From Wenzhouxiangella sp. XN201 (GTDB lineage: Bacteria > Pseudomonadota > Gammaproteobacteria > Xanthomonadales > Wenzhouxiangellaceae): a stretch of DNA of 64,000 nucleotides. A program made the position numbers and the translations under genes. Under the pieces are notes generated by a model. That model saw only the letters and a list, made by a program, of their open reading frames with translations. It had not been told where the DNA came from and ran no database searches. Within the stretch, counting starts at the first letter, position 1; every line of letters starts with the position of its first letter. Shown here piece after piece: positions 57,459-64,000 of this stretch. The DNA is taken from positions 62,001 through 126,000 of the forward strand of contig NZ_JAAIVI010000020.1 in assembly GCF_011008905.1 (NCBI RefSeq), read 5' to 3'.

Positions 57459-58470
57459 GCGATGGCTCCACAGCGGTCTTCAGCGGCAGGCGCAGGCAGA
57501 ACCGGCTACCGTGCTCGAGCGGCTGGTATTCGACCAGGCCGCCATGGGCGCGGGCGATCTGCTGGACGATGGCCAGGCCGAAGCCGCTGCCCTGATCGCG
57601 GCCGGTGGCCAGGGGCAGGAACAGGCGCTCGCGCAGTTCCTCCGGAACCCCCTGGCCGTCGTCCTCGATGTCGACGCGCACCGCGTGGCCGCCGGGCCGG
57701 TCGATGAGTGGTGAATGGTGTTCAATCCGGGTGCTGGCGCGGATGGTGGTGGCGCCGGCCTGGGCGCTGTTGCGCATCAGGTTGAGAAACAGCTGGTGAA
57801 GCTGGCCGCCGTCGGCGCTCATTTCGGGAATGCTCGGATCGAAATCCTGTTCCAGGGACAGTCTCCCGTGCTGCTCGGCGATGACCAGTTCGGCAGCCTC
57901 GGTCAGTGTGCGGTGCAGGTTGACCGGCTCGCTGGCCCGGCGATCACTTTGGGCGAAGCGATCGATCAGCGCCGTGATGCGGTCGACTTCACGCTGGATC
58001 ATGGCTGCGTGCCGGCCGCTGGTCTCATCGAGCTTGCGGGCGGCGATAAGCTGGGCGGCACCGCGCACGCCAGCCAGCGGGTTGCGCAATTCGTGCGCCA
58101 GTTGCCGGGCCATCAGCGACAGGGCCTGGCGGCGATCTGCCTGTTCGGCCAGTTCCCGCTGGCGGACACGCTCGGAGACCGGATGTAACTCGATGACGAC
58201 CGAATCCCCGTCGGGCTGCAGGCAGACATCGAAGATGCGGTCGTCCCCTTCGAGCGAGGCCTCGGGCGCCTGCAGCGTGCGTCCCTGGGCCAGGACCCTG
58301 GCCAGCCATTCGGCCAGCGCGGGCGAGACCCGGTCGATGGGCTGGTTACGCAGCGACGCCCCGGCCGGCCCCAGCAGAGTGGTGGCGGCCCGGTTCAGCC
58401 ACTGGATACGGCCGTTTTCGGCGACCCGGATCAGGCCGGTGGCCAGTTCGTCCGGATCAATCTTTTCCAT
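57451..58470 (-). CDS. glnL: Nitrogen regulation sensor kinase NtrB
   Basis: 339 residues, soluble. An N-terminal PAS domain (LIRVAENGRIQWLNRAATTLLG) precedes the phospho-acceptor histidine in LMARQLAHELRNPLAGVRGAAQL and the ATPase domain (LFLNLMRNSAQAGA, DDGQGVPEELRERLFLP, GSGFGLAIVQQIARAHGG). It phosphorylates NtrC under nitrogen limitation and answers to PII. Its ATG abuts the DUF4124 stop. Confidence 0.93.
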   Translation of the reverse strand: MEKIDPDELATGLIRVAENGRIQWLNRAATTLLGPAGASLRNQPIDRVSPALAEWLARVLAQGRTLQAPEASLEGDDRIFDVCLQPDGDSVVIELHPVSERVRQRELAEQADRRQALSLMARQLAHELRNPLAGVRGAAQLIAARKLDETSGRHAAMIQREVDRITALIDRFAQSDRRASEPVNLHRTLTEAAELVIAEQHGRLSLEQDFDPSIPEMSADGGQLHQLFLNLMRNSAQAGATTIRASTRIEHHSPLIDRPGGHAVRVDIEDDGQGVPEELRERLFLPLATGRDQGSGFGLAIVQQIARAHGGLVEYQPLEHGSRFCLRLPLKTAVEPSRD

Positions 58471-58983
58471 TCAGCCGTTGTCGTCATCAGCGATGCTGAA
58501 GCTGATCGCAGCAGTGGTTCCGAGCACGCGGCCGGACGGCGTCTGCAGACGGGCGAACAGTCGGTGCTCGCCCGGCGGCGGGGCCGGGATGGTTGTAGTC
58601 AGGGATCGAACCGGGGGCTCCATCGGCTCACCGTCGAGAACCAGCGCGATCTCGGCCGTCGGCGGGATATCGATTGCGATGTCCATGATGATTTCCACGA
58701 TGTCGCCGACGATTGTTTCGCCGTCGGCCGGCTGCTCGATGCGGAAGTCGAGTTCGGCCGGTCCTTCCGGCGGCTGGCCGGTCACTTCCAGCGGCAGTTC
58801 CTCTTCCTCGCCCTCGAGCACGTTGAGCTCGGGCAGTTCCATCGGTTCGGCATTGTCGTCCGGCTTTTCGTCGGTGTAGGTGACGTTGCCGTCCTTGTCG
58901 ACGACGCGATAGACCTTGTCCTGGGCAAGGGCCGGAGTGAGGGCGAGCAGTGCGACGGTCAGGCCTGTCAGGAGTCTGTTCAT
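58471..58983 (-). CDS. DUF4124 exported protein in the glnA-ntrBC cluster
   Basis: 170 residues with a signal peptide (LLTGLTVALLALTPALA). The DUF4124 motif follows: VYRVVDKDGNVTYTDEKPDD. An acidic linker then leads to a beta-sandwich-like domain (FRIEQPADGETIVGDIVEI...GEHRLFARLQ). Its role is unknown, but proteins of this type commonly sit between glnA and ntrB in gammaproteobacteria. The stop is immediately followed by the ntrB ATG. Confidence 0.85.
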   Translation of the reverse strand: MNRLLTGLTVALLALTPALAQDKVYRVVDKDGNVTYTDEKPDDNAEPMELPELNVLEGEEEELPLEVTGQPPEGPAELDFRIEQPADGETIVGDIVEIIMDIAIDIPPTAEIALVLDGEPMEPPVRSLTTTIPAPPPGEHRLFARLQTPSGRVLGTTAAISFSIADDDNG

Positions 58984-59046
58984 AACGATTGTGATGCGGA
59001 GTGGGGCCCGCTGATCATTCTACCCCTCGCCGGCTGGCTGGGGAAC

Positions 59047-59072
59047 GGTGGCCCGGCGCGCGCCGGGCCACC
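59047..59072 (-). terminator. Perfect 26-base palindrome after glnA
   Basis: An 11-base perfect G/C stem (GGTGGCCCGGC and its inverse) with a four-base GCGC loop lies six bases after the glnA stop on its strand. There is no T-run, so it probably slows or processes the transcript and separates strong glnA expression from weaker DUF4124-ntrBC expression. Confidence 0.55.
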
Positions 59073-59078
59073 AGGTAC

Positions 59079-60488
59079 TCAACTCGAGTAGTACATGTCG
59101 AACTCCACCGGATGGGTCGACATCCGGAAACGCGTGACTTCCTTCATCTTGAGGTTGATATAGGCGTCGATCAGGTCGTCGGTGAACACATCCCCGGCCT
59201 TGAGGAAATCGCGGTCGTTGTCGAGCGCATCCAGGGCCTGGTCGAGGGCGTGGCACACGCGCGGGATGTCGCGTTCCTCTTCCGGCGGCAGGTCGTAGAG
59301 ATCCTTGTCCATCGGCGCGCCCGGATCGATCTTGTTGATCACCCCGTCGAGGCCGGCCATCAGCATGGCGGCGAAGGTGAGATACGGGTTCCCGGCGGCG
59401 TCGCCGAAACGAATCTCGATGCGGCGGGCCTTGTCGGTTCCGACCCAGGGCACCCGGCAGGAGGCCGAGCGGTTGCGGGCCGAGTAGGCCAGCAGGACCG
59501 GCGCCTCGAAACCTGGCACCAGGCGCTTGTAGCTGTTGGTGGTGGAGTTGGCGAAGGCGTTGATGGCACGGGCGTGCTTGAAGATGCCACCGATGTAGTG
59601 CAGTGCCGTTTCACTCAGACCACCGTAGCCGTCGCCGGCGAACATGTTCGTGCCGTCCTTGGAGAAGCTCTGGTGGACGTGCATGCCCGAGCCGTTGTCG
59701 CCCACGAGCGGCTTGGGCATGAACGTGGCCGTCTGGCCCTGACGGTGCGCCACGTTGTGGACCACGTACTTGAATATCATCATTTCATCGGCTTTGCGCA
59801 CCAGGGTGTTGAAGCGTGTACCGATCTCGCACTGGCCCGCGGTGCCGACTTCGTGGTGGTGAACTTCGACCGGGATACCGATCGCTTCCAGCGTCGCGCA
59901 CATCAGGCTTCTCAGGTCGGCCAGGCCATCGACCGGCGGTACCGGGAAGTAGCCGCCCTTGACGCGCGGGCGATGTCCGTAGTTGCCGTCTTCGTAGGTC
60001 TTGTTGGTGTTCCAGGCCGCTTCCTCGGAGTCAATTTCGAACGAGCAGCCGGAAATGTCGTTCTTCCAGCGTACGTCGTCGAATACGAAAAACTCGGGTT
60101 CGGGGCCGAAGTACGCCTCGTCGGCGATGCCGCTCGACTGCAGGAATGCCTCGGCACGCTTGGCCAGGGAACGCGGGCAGCGGCTGTAGCCCTGCATGGT
60201 GTCCGGTTCGAGAATGTCGCAGGTCAGATTGAGCGTCTTGAATTCCGAGAACGGATCGATAAAAGCGGTCGCGGTATCCGGCATGAGCACCATGTCGGAC
60301 TCGCTGATGCCTTTCCATCCGACAATCGACGAACCGTCGAACATCTTGCCTTCCTCGAAAAAGTCATCGTCGACGGTGTGCGCCGGCAGGGTGACGTGCT
60401 GTTCCTTGCCCAGCGTGTCGGAGAAGCGCAGATCGACGAACTCGATTTCCTCGTCGGCGATTTTCTTGATGATGTCCTTTGCGGCCAT
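59079..60488 (-). CDS. glnA: Glutamine synthetase, type I
   Basis: 469 residues. It makes glutamine from glutamate, ammonia and ATP. Signatures are [51 protein letters not shown], and the adenylylation tyrosine region KPLVGD...[10 protein letters not shown]. Length and the DLYDLPPE site fit the beta-type enzyme that GlnE adenylylates. It has a sigma-54 type promoter and NtrC-like sites upstream (60541-60645). Confidence 0.97.
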   Translation of the reverse strand: MAAKDIIKKIADEEIEFVDLRFSDTLGKEQHVTLPAHTVDDDFFEEGKMFDGSSIVGWKGISESDMVLMPDTATAFIDPFSEFKTLNLTCDILEPDTMQGYSRCPRSLAKRAEAFLQSSGIADEAYFGPEPEFFVFDDVRWKNDISGCSFEIDSEEAAWNTNKTYEDGNYGHRPRVKGGYFPVPPVDGLADLRSLMCATLEAIGIPVEVHHHEVGTAGQCEIGTRFNTLVRKADEMMIFKYVVHNVAHRQGQTATFMPKPLVGDNGSGMHVHQSFSKDGTNMFAGDGYGGLSETALHYIGGIFKHARAINAFANSTTNSYKRLVPGFEAPVLLAYSARNRSASCRVPWVGTDKARRIEIRFGDAAGNPYLTFAAMLMAGLDGVINKIDPGAPMDKDLYDLPPEEERDIPRVCHALDQALDALDNDRDFLKAGDVFTDDLIDAYINLKMKEVTRFRMSTHPVEFDMYYSS

Positions 60489-60540
60489 GTCGTCTTGCTA
60501 CCTCATTAGGGTGTTTGAGTGGATGTCTGATGCCTTACAG

Positions 60541-60556
60541 TGCATGCGGCGTGCCA
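60541..60556 (-). promoter_or_regulatory. Sigma-54 promoter of glnA
   Basis: Read on the minus strand the bases are TGGCACGCCGCATGCA. This fits the sigma-54 consensus TGGCACn5TTGCA, with the invariant GG and GC separated by ten bases. It lies about 53 bases before the glnA ATG, a normal leader length. Confidence 0.75.
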
Positions 60557-60597
60557 GCCTCGGAAGGCCCGTCTTGCGGCGCTTCGTGATTCACATT

Positions 60598-60645
60598 TGC
60601 GCAGATTGTGAGCAATTCCAAGTCATTATGCTTAAATATTGAGCG
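60598..60645 (-). promoter_or_regulatory. Two NtrC-type enhancer sites upstream of glnA
   Basis: Minus-strand TGCTCACAATCTGCGCA (60598-60614) fits the NtrC dyad TGCxC-N7-GxGCA. A weaker copy, CGCTCAATATTTAAGCA (60629-60645), lies with its centre 31 bases further upstream, three helical turns, like the paired sites of E. coli glnAp2. The remaining bases between glnA and the PEBP gene show nothing else. Confidence 0.6.
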
Positions 60646-60654
60646 GCATGCAGA

Positions 60655-61284
60655 TCAATCGCGCAGGGCCGGATTGAGCGTGTACGTTCCGGTCAGGCTA
60701 GCCTGGTCAAGCACGTGCCCCTTGAGGGCTTCGACCACGTCATGACCGGTGAAATCCCCGGAGACTTCGAGCCGATCGATGTCGAGCGCATAGACGGTAA
60801 ACTCGTAGTGATGCACACGCTCGTCGTTCCATGGCGGGCAGGGACCGTCGTAGCCGTAGTAGTTGCCGGCCATGTCTTCGGCGCCGGCCAGGAAATTGGT
60901 GTAGTCGTTCAGGCCCTGGCGCGCGCCGGCCGGGCCGGGCGGATCCTGCTTGCCCTTGAGGGTGACGCCATCGCTGCATGCGCCCGTGGCCAGCTCGGTC
61001 ACTTCGGGTGCAACGTCGACCATCGCCCAGTGGCAGAAATCGACCCGCTCCATGTCAGCCGGCAGGGTCTTGCCTTCCTGGTTGACGTCGTCGGCAGAGG
61101 CCGGCACGTCGGGGTCCATGCATACGATCACGAAGGAGCGGGTGCCGGCCGGCGCGCCGGACCAATTCAGATGCGGGCTGATATTGTCGGCCAACGCCAT
61201 GTGCTCGTCCGGATCGGGCTTGCCGAATGCGAAGCGTTCGTCGATGGGTGCGCCCTCGCGCAGATCGTTCGACTCCAGTTGCAT
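60655..61284 (-). CDS. YbhB/YbcL-type Raf kinase inhibitor-like protein (PEBP)
   Basis: 209 residues from ATG 61284, with AGAAGGAG upstream. PEBP signatures are NISPHLNWSGAPAGTRSFVIVCMDPDVP, FCHWAMVDVAP, GNYYGYDGPCPPWNDERVHHYEFTVYALD and the end LTGTYTLNP. The family binds anionic ligands; its bacterial role is unclear. No signal peptide is seen. It is divergent from the M14 peptidase gene. Confidence 0.9.
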   Translation of the reverse strand: MQLESNDLREGAPIDERFAFGKPDPDEHMALADNISPHLNWSGAPAGTRSFVIVCMDPDVPASADDVNQEGKTLPADMERVDFCHWAMVDVAPEVTELATGACSDGVTLKGKQDPPGPAGARQGLNDYTNFLAGAEDMAGNYYGYDGPCPPWNDERVHHYEFTVYALDIDRLEVSGDFTGHDVVEALKGHVLDQASLTGTYTLNPALRD

Positions 61285-61359
61285 GTGAACTCCTTCTCGA
61301 TATCGACATTCCATCTCGTTTAAGCTTACCAGCCTGACTTCAACCCTGTGCCTGAACCG

Positions 61360-63912
61360 ATGACGAAAAGACTGCTGCTGGCAGCCGTGCTGCTCTTCCC
61401 CCTGACCGCTCTGGCGGCGCCCGGCCTGTCCGAAAGCATCGAGGTTGACGCCTCGATTCCGGCTCCGGCCGAAGTGCTTGGATTCGAGCCCGGCGAGCGT
61501 CATCCGCGGCACGATCAGATCGTGCGCTACCTGCATCGTTTGGCCGAGGCCTCCGACCGGGTCCTGATCGAGGAAATCGGCAGCACCCACGGCCACCGGC
61601 CGCAGGTGATGCTGACCTTCGCCTCGCCCGAGCGCCTGGCCAACATCGACGAACTGCGCGCCGACCGCACCCGGGCAGCGCGCGAGGGCGACGGACCGCC
61701 GGTGATCTGGTTGGGTTACTCGGTGCACGGCAACGAGTCTTCCGGCGTCAGCGCGGCACTGGTCATGGCCTGGTACCTGGCCGCCGGGCAGGACGAGCGC
61801 GTGCGGCGCTGGCTCGACGAGCTGGTGATCGTGATGGAGCCGGCGATCAATCCCGACGGCATCGACCGTTTCGCGCACTGGATCAACATGCATCGCGGCA
61901 ATCATCCCTCCGCCGACCCGAACGACCGCGAACATGCCGAAGGCTGGCCCAACGGCCGCACCAACTACTACTGGTTCGATCTCAACCGCGACTGGCTGCC
62001 GCTGATCCACCCCGAGTCGCAGAACCGCATCCGTCAGTACCGGCAGTGGCGCCCGCATGTGATCACCGATCACCACGAGATGGGGCGCAACAGCACCTTC
62101 TTTTTCCAGCCGGGGATTCCCGAGCGTGCCAACCCGCTCATTCCCGCGGCCAACCAGGAGCTGACCGGCACGATTGCCGAGTTCCACGGTCGTGAGCTCG
62201 ACGCCGCTGGTGAGCCCTTCTACGCGCGTGAATCCTTCGACGATTTCTACATCGGCAAGGGCTCGACCTATCCGGACGTTACCGGCGGCATCGGCATCCT
62301 GTTCGAACAGAGTTCGAGCCGCGGCGTGGTCCAGGAAAGCGACTACGGCCTGAAGCAATTCGACGCCACCGTGGCCAACCAGGTGCGGACCAGTCTGTCG
62401 ACCCTGGATGCAGCGGTAACGCACGCCGATGATCTGATTGATTATCAGCGCGATTTTTTCGCCGACGTCCGCGACCAGGCCGGCAGCTGGGAGCAGTCCG
62501 GCTGGCTGCTCGGCGATGGCGGCGACCCCGCGCGTGCGCGCGCCCTGATCGACATGCTGTTGATCCATGGCGTCGAGGTGCGGCCGGTCGATGAGGCCGT
62601 GACGATCGATGAACAGCGCCACGGCGCGGGTTCGGCCTGGGTCATCCCGGCCGATCAGGACCACTTCCTGCTGCTCAAGTCGATCTTCGAGCCGGTCACC
62701 GAGATGGAGGTCGAGACCTTCTACGACGTGTCCGCCTGGCCGATGCACCTGGCGCACGATCTGCCGCTCACCCCAGTCCGGCGCCTGCCGGCGGCGGGTG
62801 ATGCCCTGAACGAGCCGCCCGTTCATTCCGTGGCCGCACCGGCCAGTGAGGCCGTGGCCTGGATGATCCCATGGAACCAGTACCGGGCCGACTCGGTGCT
62901 GGCCGAATTGCTGGCCGACGACTACCGGGTTCAGGTCGTCTCGGAACCGTTGACGACGGCTACCGATCGCGGCGAACGCGATTTTGAACGCGGCACCCTG
63001 ATCATTCATGCCGGCATCCAGCCGGACGAAAGTGATCCGGTTGCGGACCGCCTGGCCGAGCTGTCGGCGGCGCACGGCGTCGAGGTCGTGGCCGTGGAGT
63101 CGGGCCTGGCGCGATCGGGCATCGACCTCGGCTCGCCCTCGGCACCGGTGCTCGAACCGGTTCGACCGGCATTGCTGACCGGGCACGGTGTGAGCCCCTA
63201 TGCGGCCGGGGCGACCTGGCACTGGTTCGATACCCGCCTGGGCCAGCCGGTCACGCAGCTCGACACGAGCGACATCGGCCGGACCGACCTGTCGGATTAC
63301 ACGCATCTGATCGTGCCGCCGGGCTGGTACGGCTCATCCGACGACGGACTGAAAAAGACATTGGCCGGCTTCGTGCGTGACGGTGGCACGGTCCTGGCCT
63401 TCGGTGGCGCGGCAACCATGGTCGAGTCGCTGGATCTCAAGTGGTCGATGGTCGAGGACGACGAGAAAGATGAGGAGGAAGCGGACGAAGAGGAGCTCGA
63501 ACGCCGGCCCTATGGCGACTTCCGCCAGGATTCCGCACGCGAACTGATTGGTGGCAGCGCCCTGCGCGTCGACATCGACCGCACCCACCCATTGGGCTGG
63601 GGCTATGCCGACGACGAACTGGTGCTGTTCCGCCAGGGCCGGCATGTACTAAAAGCCGTCGACAATCCCTACGCCCAGGTCGCGGTCTATGCCGACGAAC
63701 CGTTGGCGGCCGGCTATCTGTCGGAAGACAACCGTGAGCGCCTGGCCGGCACGGCGGCGGTCAGCGTCATCCGCCACGGCAGCGGCACGGTGATCCGCAT
63801 CGCCGACGAACCCCTGTTCCGCGGTTATTGGCGCGGCGGAGAAAAACTTTTCGCCAATGCGCTGTTCTTCAGCCAGTTGGTTTCGCCGACGAAACTGCCC
63901 GACGAGGACTGA
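61360..63912 (+). CDS. Exported M14-family zinc metallopeptidase
   Basis: 850 residues from ATG 61360 (GTG 61348 is in frame upstream), with a signal peptide (KRLLLAAVLLFPLTALAAP). Zinc-binding HxxE is in YSVHGNESSG. The third ligand histidine is probably in ITDHHEMGRNSTFFF, and NPDGIDRFAHWINMHRG and WFDLNRDW match the M14 fold. The C-terminal 300 residues resemble a glutamine-amidotransferase-like domain (LLTGHGVSPYAAGA...HLIVPPGWYG). A very acidic insert lies near 705-720. It probably degrades peptides in the periplasm or outside. Confidence 0.88.
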   Translation: MTKRLLLAAVLLFPLTALAAPGLSESIEVDASIPAPAEVLGFEPGERHPRHDQIVRYLHRLAEASDRVLIEEIGSTHGHRPQVMLTFASPERLANIDELRADRTRAAREGDGPPVIWLGYSVHGNESSGVSAALVMAWYLAAGQDERVRRWLDELVIVMEPAINPDGIDRFAHWINMHRGNHPSADPNDREHAEGWPNGRTNYYWFDLNRDWLPLIHPESQNRIRQYRQWRPHVITDHHEMGRNSTFFFQPGIPERANPLIPAANQELTGTIAEFHGRELDAAGEPFYARESFDDFYIGKGSTYPDVTGGIGILFEQSSSRGVVQESDYGLKQFDATVANQVRTSLSTLDAAVTHADDLIDYQRDFFADVRDQAGSWEQSGWLLGDGGDPARARALIDMLLIHGVEVRPVDEAVTIDEQRHGAGSAWVIPADQDHFLLLKSIFEPVTEMEVETFYDVSAWPMHLAHDLPLTPVRRLPAAGDALNEPPVHSVAAPASEAVAWMIPWNQYRADSVLAELLADDYRVQVVSEPLTTATDRGERDFERGTLIIHAGIQPDESDPVADRLAELSAAHGVEVVAVESGLARSGIDLGSPSAPVLEPVRPALLTGHGVSPYAAGATWHWFDTRLGQPVTQLDTSDIGRTDLSDYTHLIVPPGWYGSSDDGLKKTLAGFVRDGGTVLAFGGAATMVESLDLKWSMVEDDEKDEEEADEEELERRPYGDFRQDSARELIGGSALRVDIDRTHPLGWGYADDELVLFRQGRHVLKAVDNPYAQVAVYADEPLAAGYLSEDNRERLAGTAAVSVIRHGSGTVIRIADEPLFRGYWRGGEKLFANALFFSQLVSPTKLPDED

Positions 63913-63929
63913 GGGCGGAAGATAAGCAA

Positions 63930-63985
63930 ACCGCAAAGACGCGAAGAGCGCAAAGAATTAAGAGCGGCGCGTCTCTGCGCTTGGT
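63930..63985. repeat. Intergenic repeat fragment at window end
   Basis: After the M14 peptidase stop the sequence reads AACCGCAAAGACGCGAAGAG, then GCGCAAAG and, further on, CGCGTCTCTGCGC. Short CGCAAAG/GACGCGAAG units of this kind are typical of dispersed intergenic repeats in proteobacteria. The window ends before the second arm, so its extent is unknown. Confidence 0.4.
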
Positions 63986-64000
63986 CAGGAAGTCGCTGTC

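Noticed and set aside
60655-63306. Reading the PEBP gene as an 883-residue protein starting inside the M14 peptidase gene
   Set aside because: The PEBP domain has its own ATG 61284 with AGAAGGAG; the longer part is antisense to the peptidase and has no domain.

Overview
This is a 64-kb, high-GC stretch of chromosome from a Gram-negative bacterium, most likely a halophilic or halotolerant gammaproteobacterium related to the Chromatiales/Xanthomonadales (a Wenzhouxiangella-like organism is a guess from gene content, not proven). Pointers are a full ectoine cluster (MarR regulator, aspartokinase, ectA, ectB, ectC), trkA-trkH potassium uptake next to a two-component pair, Tat export, oxygen-dependent hemF plus hemH, lipid A acyltransferase, glnA-ntrB-ntrC, and a DUF6164 protein. 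No tRNA, rRNA, CRISPR array, transposase or phage gene was seen.

Layout. 1-6.8 kb: the tail of a CCA-adding enzyme gene, an RND efflux permease with its adaptor, a BtuCD/FecCD-type ABC importer and rppH. 7.0-8.4 kb: a secreted M28 peptidase. 8.4-15.3 kb: the most unusual region, all on the minus strand. A borosin-type peptide backbone N-methyltransferase, three paralogous periplasmic-TPR/GGDEF diguanylate cyclases, a 70-residue borosin-type precursor peptide, and two very small ORFs (27 and 12 codons) that overlap the starts of the other two cyclases. 15.4-24.5 kb: DUF6164 protein, recQ, SGNH hydrolase, hemH, an IPTL-CTERM-like exported protein, tatABC, BPSS1780-like membrane protein, LOG-family protein, lipoprotein cytochrome c and rhomboid protease. 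24.6-28.8 kb: ectoine operon. 28.8-31.6 kb: alkB and a serine hydrolase between intergenic inverted-repeat elements.

31.6-47.6 kb is a divergent housekeeping block. Leftward: LysM protein, dprA, smg, topA, hemF. Rightward: def, fmt, rsmB, DUF4390, NtrY-like kinase, a degenerate NtrX-like regulator, trkA, trkH. 47.6-55.9 kb: a TPR protein, an unknown membrane protein, an ABC/HlyD export trio, a lipid A acyltransferase, dtd and a secreted unknown. 56-60.5 kb: glnA, a DUF4124 protein, ntrB and ntrC, with a sigma-54 promoter and two NtrC-like sites visible upstream of glnA. The window ends with a PEBP-like protein, a large M14 peptidase, and an intergenic repeat.

The best candidate for a new system is 8.43-15.24 kb. 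The order precursor peptide, TPR-GGDEF protein, N-methyltransferase, with the last two overlapping, suggests that a ribosomally made, backbone-N-methylated peptide is linked to cyclic-di-GMP signalling. The small ORFs in front of the two sister cyclases suggest the peptide-cyclase pairing has been duplicated. All functional statements are from reading the sequence; no database search was run.
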